The notes beneath the pieces are model-generated. The model saw only the letters and a list, made by a program, of their open reading frames with translations. It was not told where the DNA came from and did no database searches. DNA of 64,000 bases from Azolla caroliniana (taxonomy: Eukaryota; Polypodiophyta), in contig JBHGNT010000014.1 of NCBI GenBank assembly GCA_043228905.1, forward strand, positions 9,858,001 through 9,922,000, read 5' to 3'. The translations under genes and the position numbers were made by a program. This document shows, one piece after another, positions 10,120 through 21,668 of this stretch (position 1 is the first letter of the stretch; each line of letters begins with the position of its first letter).

Positions 10120-10985
10120 AGACCATCATATAGATATTGTACTTGGCGTTGCACCAATAAGTATACCTCCTTATCGCTTAAGTCGATCCGAAGAGGATGA
10201 GGTATCTAAGCAACTCAAGGACTATTTACGAATGGGTTATATACGTTATAATAAATCTCCATGGGGCGCACTAATTCTCTTGGTTAAAAAGAAAAACTGC
10301 ACATGGCATATGTGTATTAATTACCGACGCTTGAATAAAGTGACGATCAAGAATTCATATCCATTGCCTCGGGCTGATGATCTAATTGACCGTCTCTAGG
10401 GAGCTTGGTATTTTACGAAACTTGATCTGTATACTGGCTACCATCAAATTTGTATAAGTGAGGATGATGTTCCTAAAACGACATTTCGTACGCGCTATGG
10501 CCATTATGAGGTTTTGGTTATGCCTTTTGGTTTGACCAATGCTCCGGCTACATTTCAACAAGAAATGAATGACATTTTCCGAGAACAACTTGGAAAATTT
10601 GTCGTTATTTTCTTGGATGATATTTTAGTTTATAGCCATACATTACAAGAACATGCTAAACATGTCCGCTTTGTTTTACAAACATTGCGTGACAAATAGT
10701 TTTATGTGAAGATCTCAAAATGTGAGTTCTTCAAGAAATCAATTACTTATCTTGGACATCTCATAATCGAATGAGGAGTTGAAATTGATCCTTCTCGCAT
10801 CGAGAAAATCAAGCTTTGGCCCACTCTTCAGAATTCAAGAAGTTTGATCATTCCTTGGTTTTGTTGGGTTTTTGCGAAAATCCCTTCGTAATTACTCCCA
10901 ATTGATGATGCCGTTTACTGATCTTCTAAAAGGTCAAACGTGTAAGTCTACAAAACCTATTGTTTGGAATGCTACACTAGACCTC
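10120..10985 (+). pseudogene. pol: Reverse transcriptase of E
   Basis: RT blocks run from [16 protein letters not shown], through [18 protein letters not shown] and [14 protein letters not shown], to [17 protein letters not shown] and the catalytic FLDDILVYS at about 10611-10637. In-frame stops occur at 10398-10400 (TAG), 10698 (TAG) and near 10771 (TGA). The sequence ends within the RT-RNase H connection, immediately before the LTR of A at 10987. Confidence 0.85.
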
Positions 10986-10986
10986 G

Positions 10987-11455
10987 TGTTGTCCGCCGGA
11001 ATAGTAACCGACGGACAGAAGCACAAAAATATTAGAATATAGTGAAAGCGTAAGAAACGCATGTAACGGTTCACGCGGGAAGCGTGAATGGCTAAAAGAC
11101 CCTGGGTATATAAAGGACAAAAATCCTGTGTAAGAGGTAGCGTGTAATTCTGATGCATAGAGCGTTATTCTAATAGAATATTATCTTCTCTAATTTCTGT
11201 GCATATTCGTGGTTCTATCTACTGTGTTCTTTGTTCTCCGTGGCGGACTGTAATCGTAAAGGTGTAGGTGTAAGTGCGGATACTAAGTGCACTTCCTAAG
11301 GAGTTTGGTTGTAGTCGTCTCCCCTTATACGCTACTAGGATACGGGGAAGTATCCCATTACATATTACGGTACGATGGTACCATTCCTTACAACGCAGTC
11401 ACCTTAAGGTCTAGGTCGAAGGACTGACCGTAGACAGTGTTCCTAATCGGTAACA
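10987..11455 (+). repeat. 5' LTR of element A
   Basis: Starts TGTTGTCCGCC and matches 16212-16487 over its first 266 bp. It contains the inverted repeat GTTCACGC...GCGTGAA just upstream of TATATAAA (about 11107-11114). The end at 11455 (AACA) is inferred from the primer-like TTTGGCATGC just after it, by analogy with element B at 60095. Confidence 0.75.
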
Positions 11456-11742
11456 CGTTTGGCATGCTTGGTGGTCTGTGTCTTCTCGCAAACGAACAAC
11501 GACGAATGGATGTTTAGCCGTAGACATCCCAGAGAACCAACATGACACGACCGACCAGTCACAAGGTCCATCACACGCCAGGCAGAGGAATGCACAAGGC
11601 AAAAACCTCGCTTTAATGACCTCAACGATATCTGTCGGAACCACAAAATCGCCTTCCCGCTCACCAAATACCTTGACGACACGCAGGAAGTTCTGTCACC
11701 ACACAAGAACGGTGGTCTTCCCTTGCCCACCGTAGCATCCAA

Positions 11743-13090
11743 CATGGCCTTCTCCTATCCCTGCTTCAACGGCGAAACAGACGCCGCAACCCACATTCGC
11801 CTGTTCTTGAATGTTTTGAATGCAAATCACATGGCGCAGAGACTTCCAGAAGAGGTAGCGCACTAGTCCAAAATGATAGAGTTTGGATTAACGCTAGATG
11901 GTAGAGTTGCGTTTTGGCACTCGCAGATGGATCTGCCAGTAATCACGACCTTCGACCAGCTGTAGTCGGCCTTTCTGCGGTTCTTTCATCGGAGGGTGCC
12001 GCAATGTGAAATCCTCGGGCAATTCTATACCATCAAATAGTTGCGAGCCGAAACTGTCGTGGACTTCAGTTTACGTTTACAAAATCTGAGGCGGAAATTA
12101 GAACGGGGCCCGACTAAGGAGGAGGCTCAGGAGACATTTCTGGCAGCCTTATGGTGACCGATACGGACGACGCTCAACAACAATAGCGTGAAAGGAGAAA
12201 CAAATGATATGGTCATAGAACGAGCGTTGCAGCTCGAGCTGGACGAAGAAGAGGAAAGGTTTTCTATGTCCTCATTACGACAAGCGTTACCTCAAGATGA
12301 GGAACGACATTTTCGCCAAGCAATCCAATGTACGATTTGCCTCAATTCTGGACATTCCGCAGTGGAATGCAACATGCGAATCCACTGCCCAATCTTTCAC
12401 TCAAAAGCACACACGGTCGAGTAGTGTGAGTACAATATGTTGAATAGACCCACGCCCACAGTATGAAGCGTAGAAACACAACGATCACCTCGCCGTAATG
12501 ATCAAAGGCGCCAAGAAGAACGACCCCGGTATACGAATCAGAATCCACACGATGACCGGCACTACCAGAATCGCCGGAATAACAACGATTCCGAGGAAGA
12601 AGAACCGAGGATGAAGACTACTGGGGCAACCGCAGATATAATAAAGGAGGACGACGTTACGAAAACTACCGTCCGATGAACAAACATGGTGGCTCCAATG
12701 GGCCTCGTGGAAAACATCGACAGTATAGGGACCAACGGCGTTACGACGAAAGTTCGAACGATGACCGACAGTAGGAGCCGCGCCGGGACCAACAACAAGC
12801 ATCGCGGACTTTCAGAAGAATGAAACAAGACCGGGAGGAGCAAGTCACACCTGGAGAGAGGCACAAGCCACCAATTGCTGAGAAAGGCGAATCCAGCGTC
12901 CATTGTTTCGTTTGCCAACAACCCGGACATTATGGCACTCAATGTACACTCCGCAAGGGCAAGGGCCCCGTCGTCAATACGATTATGGCGGACGTTCAAC
13001 AAGTTACGACAAGACAACAAATGAAAAATGCTGATTGGGCCACGCAACATAGACGGCCCAAGCATGGCTGGAAAAAGCGAATGCGGCCAA
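11743..13090 (+). pseudogene. gag: Gag of A with two zinc knuckles
   Basis: MAFSYPCFNGETDAATHIRL begins near 11743 and matches the capsid start of related gypsy elements. In-frame stops interrupt it at several places (for example TAG near 11864, 11963 and 12039). Knuckle one is CTICLNSGHSAVEC near 12330-12371; knuckle two is CFVCQQPGHYGTQC near 12906-12947, both CX2CX4HX4C. The stretch between them is Arg/Asp-rich and frameshifted. Confidence 0.75.
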
Positions 13091-13091
13091 T

Positions 13092-13925
13092 ATGAAATGC
13101 ATGCGGCAGGAGTCTGCGAACAATGTTGGGCCATTGGCGGAAGACGTAATATCTCTGGATCCCATATGGCAAGCACTGGCAGGTTGCGAAATAACATTGA
13201 CCATGGAGAAGCTACTTCAACTAGTTCCACGGTTTCGCCAAGCTATAGAGGATCGCATAACGGTTAGACCTGGGGTAAGCGTCTCCGCCAACTTTATGGA
13301 CACCAACGCTGGACCAACGGTGGTGGATCACCATAATCCAACTATTAAGTTGGTACTACACGGTCAGGAAATCACAGGATGCGTAATCGACGGAGTCTCT
13401 GGTGTCAATGTAATTAGCGCAAGGACATGCGAACAATTGGGAATTTCCGAATGGGAAGCTTGCCCGTTTTGGCTTCGCATGGCGGATACCCGCTCAGTAA
13501 GGCCTTTAGGCTTAATCTGAAAATTAGGCATCATCATCAGTGGACATTGCTTCGACATCTCAGCGGTAGTCCTCACCCTCGACGCCCTAGGAGCGTATCC
13601 TATGCTGCTTGGCAGACCTTGGCTTCATTCAGCGAATATCAAACAGATCTGGCAACATAAGTGCATCAGTTTTTGACGTGGACGCACCAAGGTTCGCGTG
13701 CCCACAGAGGAAATGGCGGCACAACCCAAGGGGATAACACCGTTATATGCGGAAGATATAAATATGTTGGATGGGGTGGATGATAAAGAATTAGAAGCAT
13801 ACCTTGACAACCACCCCCGAATCATTCCGCTATTTGAAATCGACGTAATAGAAACCGTGACGGATTATGCCACGCCTACTGCGCTCCATGACGAGGCTTA
13901 TGAACCAAACCCGGAGTCAATATGA
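13092..13925 (+). pseudogene. Protease of A
   Basis: The block CVIDGVSGVNVISARTC near 13381-13430 corresponds to the active site, with Asp-Gly-Val where B has Asp-Gly-Gly. It is followed by CPFWLRMADTRSVRPLGLI and a stop at 13518-13520. In other frames the sequence continues with the block around YAEDINMLDGVDDKELEAYLD at 13740-13810, found at the same place in B. Confidence 0.7.
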
Positions 13926-13961
13926 GAATTAAGCAGAGCACGAGCGGCGTTCGAGAGGGAA

Positions 13962-14830
13962 ATGGAAATTTCACAACGAGTTGCTGCCTCAGCCCTAGAA
14001 GAAGTGAACGTAGGTACGACGTTAGACCCCCGATTCCTCTCCATCGCAAAAGAGTTACTACCGGATCAGAGAGACGCGATGATAGGACTGCTCAGGAAGT
14101 ATAAAGATGTGTTCACTTGGTCCCACGAGGACATGAAGGGATTAGATCCGATGTTCTATCAACATAAGATCAATTTAGCAACTGATGCGAAACTAGTCCA
14201 GCAGCGTCGATACCGCATGAATCCAAATTATGCGGCTTGCGTAAAAGAGGAAATTGACAAACTTCTCAAGGCCGGATTCATTCGACCAGTCAAGAAAGCT
14301 ACATGGCTAAGCCCGATAGTAGTCGTACCAAAGAAAAATGGCAAAATACGTGTGTGCGTGGACTACCGGAAATTGAATGCCGTAACCATTATAGACGCAT
14401 TCCCTTTACCTTTCACCGACAACGTACTGGATGCAGTCGCAGGGCATGACATGTACAACTTTTTGGATGACTTCAGTGGGTACAATCAAGTACGCATGCA
14501 CCCCGACGACCAAGAGAAGACGACGTTTGTCACGGAATGGGGAGTCTATGTCGTGGTCGTCATGATGTTCGGGCTAAAGACGACGCCGACTACATTTCAA
14601 CGGACAATCACGGAGATTTTTTGGGAATATATACTTGCCTTCATGTAGGTCTTTTTAGACGATTTTGCGGTATATGGGACAACAACTGAACATTTTACGC
14701 ACCTACAGCTTTGCTTGGAGTGCTGCCGAACTTCACGCTTAAGCCTGAATCCCACGAAATGCGGCTTCGGCGTCACCAGCGGGGCCCTCCTCGGCCACCT
14801 AGTCAGTAAGGAGGGATAGCGGTCGATCCA
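13962..14830 (+). pseudogene. pol: Reverse transcriptase of A
   Basis: A clean 228-codon ORF covers KYKDVFTWSHEDMKGLDP, the RT blocks IRPVKKATWLSPIVVVPKK, VCVDYRKLNAVTI and FSGYNQVRMHP, and MFGLKTTPTTFQRTI. It ends with TAG at 14646-14648, just before the catalytic FLDDF at 14650-14664, so a single nonsense codon precedes the active site. The remainder is frameshifted. Confidence 0.85.
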
Positions 14831-14839
14831 AACAAAATC

Positions 14840-16210
14840 TCCGTGATTACTCACGCAAAGACGCTGACAAATGCCAAAGCACTAAGCCGGTTTATGGGAC
14901 AAATACGATGGCACAGTCAGATGATATGCTATTTGGCGGATTTCGCCACACTATTACATGCCGTTGTCCACCGTACTCCTTTCAAATGGACAACAACGGA
15001 AGAAAAGACGTATGATGCGCTAAAAATAATGCTAATGCAGGCACCAGTCGTACAACCACTAGATTGGGCGAAACCATTTCACGTTTTTGTGGATGCCTTG
15101 GATATAGCAATAGGTAGTGCGTTGATGCAACTCACGGAGCCGAATTGGTACTGACTAGTGTACTACGCTAGTTGGAAGCTATGAACGGTTGAGCGTAACT
15201 ATTCCACAATGGAACGTGAAGAGTTGGGTATGATATACAACATCAATAAATTCCAGCATTATCTGCTAGGGTGAAAATTCACATTTGACGTGGATCATAC
15301 GACATTGCTATATCTGGTGGGGAAACATGCACTAACAGGAAAATTGGCTAGATGGATGTTGTTGCTCCAAGAATTCGACTTTGTAATTCAGCACTGACTA
15401 GGTACGCAACACGCGGTGGCAGATTTCTTGAGCAGATTAGATAATGGAGAAATGGTGCAAAAAGATGATGACGACTTTCCAGATGCAGACATCCTGCGTA
15501 TAACAACTTTAGCAGCAAGGAAATGACCTACTTTCTGACCACGGGGTTACCGCCACCACAATTAAGGACGGACGAGAAAAAACCGCTGGCCGTCCGGAGT
15601 CGTAATTTCTGTTTAGTTGAAGACGTCCTATATCACAAAGGCAGTGACGACATCTGGAGACACAGAATACGGTAGGATGAGAAGGCATCAGTTTTACGCG
15701 AAGCTCACTGTGGTACGTCGGGAGGACATTACGCAGGCGATGTTACGACCCAGAAAATTTGGCAAACAGGACTTTGGTGGCCGACTACGCAAAAGGATGC
15801 GTATGAATATTGCAAACAATGCGATTTATGCCAACGGATGGGCCAACCCACGGAAGTCGCGAGAATGCCACATCAACCGGTGTTGCCGTTGGATCCTTTC
15901 CAAAAGTGGGGGCTGGATTTTGTGGGACCCTTTACAGCGGTGGCTGCCCTAACCGGCAATAAGTATATCCTGGTGGCTACGGATTACTGCACCAAGTGGG
16001 TAGAAGCGGAACACTTACGTGAGAATACCATGGCAGTCCTGACGAAATTCCTTTACGAACATATTTGGTGTCGTTTTGGCTGCCCTATTGAGCTCATTAG
16101 TGACCAAGGGAGTCACTTTTTGAATACGGTCATCAATGAACTGACCCAACACTACCCTATGGTCCACAAAAAGAGTACGCTGTATTACCCACAGGCAAAT
16201 GGCGTGCCAG
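14840..16210 (+). pseudogene. pol: RNase H and integrase of A
   Basis: RNase H starts with KPFHVFVDALDIAIGSALM near 15070-15130 and continues through several stops. Integrase is readable from MGQPTEVARMPHQPVLPLD at 15838: the catalytic Asp in WGLDFVGPF, VATDYCTKWVEAE, the second Asp in LISDQGSHF, and YYPQANG. The domain ends there, so the final catalytic Glu region and the C-terminus are missing. Confidence 0.8.
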
Positions 16211-16211
16211 G

Positions 16212-16487
16212 TGTTGTCTGTCGAAATAGTAACCGATGGACAGAAGCGCAGAAATATTAGAATATAGTAAAAGCATAAGAAACGCATGTAACGGTTCACG
16301 CGGGAAGCGTGAACGGCTAAAAGACCCTGGGTATATAAAGGGCAGAAATCCTCAGTAAGAGGTAACACGTAATTCTGATGCATAGAGCGTTATTCTAATA
16401 GAATACTATCTTCTCTGATTTCTGTACATATTTGTGGTTCTATCTACTGTGTTCTTTGTTCTCTGTGGCGGACTGTAATATGATGCG
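16212..16487 (+). repeat. Partial 3' LTR of element A
   Basis: Starts TGTTGTCTG and matches 10987-11253. The inverted repeat GTTCACGC-GGGAA-GCGTGAAC (16294-16314) is perfect here and lies 18 bp before TATATAAA (16332-16339). The match stops at about 16487, where a fragment of the D-type LTR begins, so about 200 bp of U5 are deleted. Confidence 0.85.
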
Positions 16488-16563
16488 TAACCTAGTCCGT
16501 AGACTGGATGCATAAATCGGTACGCACAACATGGCCGTATCGGTGTGAAAACCACGAGGCTGT

Positions 16564-17423
16564 TGTCGTGAAGAATTTTGGCCAGAGACTGAAACCGGGA
16601 AATATTGGCTACATCGATGGGGTGCAGCATGTGCGATCACCCTTGTACATTTAGTGTGAATAACGAGGGCGCCTTTATGGCGCCGAAGAGTAATCAAGTC
16701 GGGACAAGAATCCCATGTAATAAGGGATTTATCCCACAATGTTACGGATCCCTCTCCTTGTTCTATAAAAGGAAGGGAGCGCCCTTGGTGAAGGGGTTGC
16801 CCATTTGGTGTTAGAGGCTATACCGTTAGTTTTAGGGTTAGTCTCTTCTGCTTCTTTTTCTCCTTCTTCTTCTTTTCCTTCTCGAGTACTCGGGGGGCAG
16901 TTATGGTGGGAAATCTGTTAGGTTAACTCCTCTTCTTCTGAGCCTACCCGGCTCGTGGCCGGGGTTGTATCTCTCCCTATTGTAGGTTTGTTTCTGCTCG
17001 CCCCCCCGGCGCAAGACCCCGCTCCGCGCGACAAGCCCGAGAGCTCCTCGACCGGCGGCTTGGCAGTAGACGACTGTTGCAACCTGAGCTACTTAGGTCG
17101 GGCTCAATGCCAATATTGTATCTTATTCTTGTAATATATGTGTGGAGGGTTCTGCGTATTGGTGTCTGTGTGGGTGTTTTGGTGTTCACTTACCTCCGTT
17201 TCTGTACATAAGGGCGTGAGTTGGGTCGGCGTGGTGTGTGTGTGTGTGTGTGAGTCGGTGTCAAGCACTCTCTCTCTCTCTTTTCCCCTTCACTTGCTTC
17301 CGGTGTGCTTCTGGGATGCCCCGGAAATGGTGAAGCACGACTTCCTATGCTCCGTCACTCCCTAGTCCAAGACCCCCGTGGTCCTACCTGGAATTCTACA
17401 CGTACCCGCGAAACTTCGCGACA
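16564..17423 (+). repeat. 5' LTR of element C
   Basis: Starts TGTCGTGAAG, ends TTCGCGACA. It contains GGCGCC-TTTAT-GGCGCC near 16668, the TATA box CTATAAAAGG near 16763, a pyrimidine-rich stretch near 16850, and a GT/CT microsatellite at 17240-17285. The first ~110 bp do not match the start of the 3' LTR (see findings). Confidence 0.85.
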
Positions 17424-17852
17424 TCATTGGTGGACCCAACGTGAAAGGCGGCAAGGGAGGATGGAGTCGGAAGATGATGACCTAGCGGAGAAGAGCCCTC
17501 CACGCGGATTCTGGAGACTCCGGTGGTCGAGCCCGTGTGCCGACATGAGACTGGAGAGAAGGAAGGCGCCGACGAGGAGTCCTGGCACGATGCCAACGAA
17601 GAGGGATGGGAAACGTCCTGTGCGGAGGCGAAGGACGGAGGCGGCACGGAAAGATCGGCATTCTGATTCGGATGGAGCGTGATCCGGATGTGGATGACTC
17701 GACCGAAACCGGCCCAAGGAGCGAAAGACAAGGGACGGACTGTAGAGCCCGATCGGTAGGGCTCGGTTTGGTACAATAGTTCCGGGGTGGAATGTTGGGA
17801 GACAGGTCCCTCCGGATGGGAAGGGAGAAGAACAGTGCCGACGAAACGGTAC

Positions 17853-18176
17853 GAGGAGTACCCGGCTACGGAGAGCCGGATGATATAGACCCGGTATGAA
17901 CCGGACGAGGAGTACCTGGCTACGGAGAGCCGGATGATACAGACCCGGTATGAACCGGACGAGGAGTACCCGGCTACGGAGAGCCGAATGATACAGACCC
18001 GGTATGAACCGGACGAGGAGTACTCGGCTACGGAGAGCCGGATGGTGCAGGCCTGGTATGAATCGGATGAGGAGTACCCGGCTACGGAGAGCCGGATGGT
18101 GCAGGCCCGGTATGAACCGGATGAGGAGTACCCGGCTATGGAGAGCCGGATGGTGCAGGCCCAGTATGAACCGGAG
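17853..18176 (+). repeat. 54-bp tandem repeat, six copies, in LTR N
   Basis: GAGGAGTA recurs at 17853, 17907, 17961, 18015, 18069 and 18123, exactly 54 bp apart, inside the U3 part of the LTR. The family member at 43917 has three copies (43997, 44051, 44105). Confidence 0.9.
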
Positions 18177-18182
18177 GAAGAG

Positions 18183-18266
18183 ACATATTCGTAAATATGT
18201 TTCTGAGAGCCCAATGTGGCTATATTTGTAAATAGCCGAAAAGTCATATTAGTATAAATATGACTT
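18183..18266 (+). promoter_or_regulatory. Three hairpins including the TATA box of LTR N
   Basis: ACATATTCGTAAATATGT (18183-18200), GGCTATATTTGTAAATAGCC (18218-18237) and AAGTCATATT-AGTATA-AATATGACTT (18241-18266) follow each other. The last has perfect 10-bp arms and contains TATAAATA. All three are kept at 44166-44255 and in partial form in the copy at 59040-59643. Confidence 0.65.
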
Positions 18267-20951
18267 AGGGCAAACTAATATGCAGTGGTAGTTATTCTTC
18301 CTTGTTGGTGCAAGAAGAAAAGAGAGCGCGAAACTGTACAGAGAGAGAGAGAGAGAGAACGAGGCTGTTGCCTCTGTTGTAACCGCCGCCTGTGGCGAAG
18401 AGCGTGAGTCCAAGGTCGTTGCCTCCGAGAACTCACTGTTTTGTACATTCATACATAGTGACAGTTTGCAGCCTGTGGGCTGCCGTGGTTTTTCCTCCAG
18501 TTTGGGGTTTTCCACGTTAACCTCCTGTGTAGTGTGTGTGTATCTTCCTCTCCTTTGTATCGTGTTGTATTTCCCGTTTTTCTGTGTATGAAAAGAATCT
18601 CGGTTGTGGCCGAGCGTTGCGCATAAGGAACGTTGGGTTCTCGTCACGGAAGAGGGTGCGAAACAAATTGCCCTCTTTTACATGAGGACACAAGCCGGCC
18701 AGGTGAAGGCCGCAAATCGGGAAGCTAGCGATCGAGGTTGCGGAGAGACCGGCAGGTTTCAGACACTGCTGCCCGAAACTCCGGACATTGGAGAATCAAG
18801 TGCAGGCGGCACTTGATCGATCGAAGTCCAGATGCTTCTCACCGAACGTGCTTGGGGAGCGGTACCCCGAACGAGCGTCCACAAATCATTATAGGACGGA
18901 AACACCACGTCTTATCCGGAGACTCAGGCAGCCGGCAACGAGCGCCGGCGTGAGACCTGGAGAGATGGGAGATGGAGGCGGGTACGCGAGAAGGAGGGCG
19001 AAGAGTTCAAAAGAAGCATAGGTGAGTGAGGATGAAAGCAACCAATCCTACGGGATCCCCACACCGATCTAGAGACTCCGGCAGTTCGGCCAATGTGGCA
19101 ATGTGAGACCTAGAGAGAAGGACGGCCAATGCAAACAGACCTTGACGATAACAGGGAGGATGTGTTTCTGGATAACCAATCCGGAAGGAAGGAAATCGGT
19201 ACGTCGGTACCATGGGAGAGGGTGCGGAGCAAACCGCCCTCTCGGCATGCGGAGAAGGACGACCTGGGACAAGGTCGGGAAGACAAACCGGAGGCCCAAG
19301 GAGGATCCTTCACACCGGATCTAGAGACTTCGGCAGTTGGCAACGCGGTCGACGTAAGAACAAGATACTGACGATGGCAGCAAGGGGACAAGGGCGGAAA
19401 ACGGCAAAAGAGGAAGTCCCACGAAGACACTCACACCGATCCGGAGACTCCGGTGGTAGGCTAGTGAGAGCCGGCGTGAGACCTAGGGATATGGACGGTG
19501 GCGGCAGGAGAACGTGATTGGACGATAGGAAGCGACGAACAACAAGGAGGTATGAGGCCGGCGAGGCGGCTACGGACCATTTCGGATCTTCTGGCAAGGT
19601 TAGTGGGCATAAGGAAGTCCGGTCCTACAAGATCCCCACACCGAACTAGAGACTCCGGCAGTTCGGCCAATGTGGCAACATGAGACCGAGAGAGAAGGTT
19701 GGTGGTGGCGGGAAACGGGACCCGACAACACGAAGGCGGGACCCAGCTATGCGGAAGACACGAGGAGAGTCGCGAAGGACTTCGACAAAAGACACCCCGA
19801 ATTTCGGAAAGCAGAGAAACGGAGTGCGGTCCTATGGGACCGTCACATCGATCCGGAGACGCCGACGGCCGGCTAACGGGAGTCGGCGTGAGATCTAGGG
19901 AGAAGGATGGTGGCGGCAGGGAACGAGATCCGGTGACACGAGATAGTGGATCAGGAGTCGGTAAGACGGGGGCCAGACGAAGTGTGAAACCCTTACCGGC
20001 CGATCACGGTTTCGGAAGGAGCTGGTAGGGGCAAACACGGGGAGGTGTGTCGGGCCGGAAAGGCACACTTGGGGAGGAACAAGAGTCTCTCAAGTGGCCA
20101 TCGCGGGCCGGATCGAAGCGTGACTACGGGACGGTGTTCGGCACGGGCGGTGCCGAACAAAGGAAGCAGAAGACGACACAAGGGAGGTGCCGGGAATGAG
20201 GTGTCGGGTGCATAGTGGACTGCACAGGGTCGGAGTCAGGGGATGACAAGGGAGTCCGGAGGAGGATCCTCCACACTCGCTTCGTAGATCTCGGCAGCTC
20301 AGTCAGAGTAGCGAAGACTGACACGGCAAGCCCGGGATGACAAGCTGGTGGGGGCGAGGGGACGACGGCAAGCGGAAGACTCAGGAGCTGTTGCAGCAGC
20401 GGAAGACGGAAAGGGCCAAGCGGGCTACTACGGGGTGTTCCTCGAATGTGGAGGACACCGGTATGCGGATGAGTGGCGATGCACGATCTGGCTGGGAAAG
20501 GGGCCGATAGGGCGTGCAAAGAACCGGAGTGCAGCACAGGTAGTGCCAAACAACGGACGAGGATATGCGGCACACGGAGGTGTCGGAGCGGAAAGGCGAG
20601 CGCGAAGATGGGTTGCGTGGTTTGGAGGTAGCGCGAAAAAGGCCAGAGAAGGATCCTCCACACCGTTCTGGAGACCTTGGCGGTTCGAGCCTACATGGCG
20701 ACGTAAGACCATGGAGAAGGAAGGTGGCAGCGAGAGGACAAAGGCAATGCGAAACAACATGGGACGGCAATCAGGACAACACGAATGGTCGATGAAGGCC
20801 AAGCGGGCCACTACAGGCATTCCTCAAGCGAAGGACATCGGACGTATGTCGGAGAGCGGAGCGTGCATACAGCCGAACAAGGGCCTGCGGAAGTACGCAT
20901 ACTACGGAGATCACGGTGAAGGACACATCGATGGGTCGAACGAGCCTACGG

Positions 20952-21614
20952 TGTCGTAGTGTAATTCGCACACTACGTGAAAAATTACATTTTTGGTTTC
21001 TCCGGATAGGATATGGAGGGGCGCCTTTATGGCGCCGAAGAGTAATCAAGTCGGGACAAGAATCCCATGTAATAAGGGATTTATTCCACAATGCTATGGA
21101 TCCCTCTCCTTGTTCTATAAAAGGAAGGAGCGCTCTTGCTGAAGGGGTTGCCCATTTTGTGTTAGAGGGTATACCGTTAGTTTTAGGGTTAGTCTCTTCT
21201 GCTTCTTTTTCTCCTTCTTCTTCTTTTCCTTCTCGAGTACTCGAGCGGCAGTTATGGCGGGAAATCTGTTAGGTTAACTCCTCTTCTTCTTAGCGTACCC
21301 GGCTCGTGGCCGGGGTTGTATCTCTCCCTATTGTAGGTTTGTTTTTGCTCGCCCCCCTGGCGCAAGACCCCGCTCCGCGCGACAAGCCCGAGAGCTCCTC
21401 GACCGGCGGCTTGGCAGTAGACGACTGTTGCAACCTGAGCTACTTAGGTCTGGCTCGATGCCAATATTGTATCTTATTCTTGTAATATATGTGTGGAGGG
21501 TTCTGCGTATTGGTGTCTGTGTGGGTGTTTTGGTGTTCTCTTACCTCTATTTCTGTACATAAGGGCAGGAGTTGGGTCGGCGTGTTGTGTGTGTGTGTGT
21601 GAGTCGGTGTCAAG

Positions 21615-21668
<54 letters not shown>

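Larger units (their letters stand above)
7931..10986 (+). mobile_element. Chromovirus E, 5' coding part
   Basis: A plus-strand gypsy element with gag, protease and RT, cut off at 10986 by the 5' LTR of element A. Its 3' end (integrase tail, chromodomain, LTR) reappears at 27455. The RNase H and most of integrase are absent from both pieces, so a deletion accompanied or followed the insertions. Gag is split by a solo LTR at 8102-8749. Confidence 0.75.
10987..16487 (+). mobile_element. Ty3/gypsy element A (3' LTR truncated)
   Basis: 5' LTR 10987-11455, primer-site-like TTTGGCATGC at 11458, then gag, protease, RT, RNase H and integrase on the plus strand, and a partial 3' LTR at 16212-16487. 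The integrase stops at the YYPQANG motif, directly followed by CGTGCCAGG and the 3' LTR, so the integrase C-terminus has been deleted. Elements B and F belong to the same broad group (shared PFWLRMADTRS protease block in B, QKWGLxFV integrase block in F). Confidence 0.8.
17793..18646 (+). mobile_element. Solo LTR, family N (copy 1)
   Basis: Starts TGTTGGGAGACAGG and ends TCGTCA, with TGGAA before and CGGAA after (four of five bases shared). It matches 43917-44617 along its length apart from the number of 54-bp repeats, and more distantly 59040-59643 in reverse. It holds the promoter hairpins and TATA box at 18183-18266. No internal region of this family is in the window. Confidence 0.85.
17424..20951 (+). 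repeat. Interior of C: degenerate repeat of about 60-bp blocks
   Basis: After discounting the N LTR, the interior repeats a block of the type CACACCGATCNGGAGACTCCGG followed by a GGCCAATGTGGC-like segment and GTGAGACCTAGAGAGAAGG. Copies are visible near 17505, 18905, 19055, 19310, 19430, 19630, 19850, 20268 and 20660, 150-400 bp apart. The open frames across it are artefacts of stop-poor GC-rich repeats; no retroviral motif is present. Confidence 0.7.

Noticed and set aside
17853-18176. CRISPR-like regular array
   Set aside because: The 54-bp units are directly adjacent without unique spacers and lie in a plant LTR.
17305-18247. Long open frames on both strands, with 18-residue repeats
   Set aside because: They run through the LTR and its 54-bp minisatellite (54 is divisible by three, so frames stay open). 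No protein family pattern.
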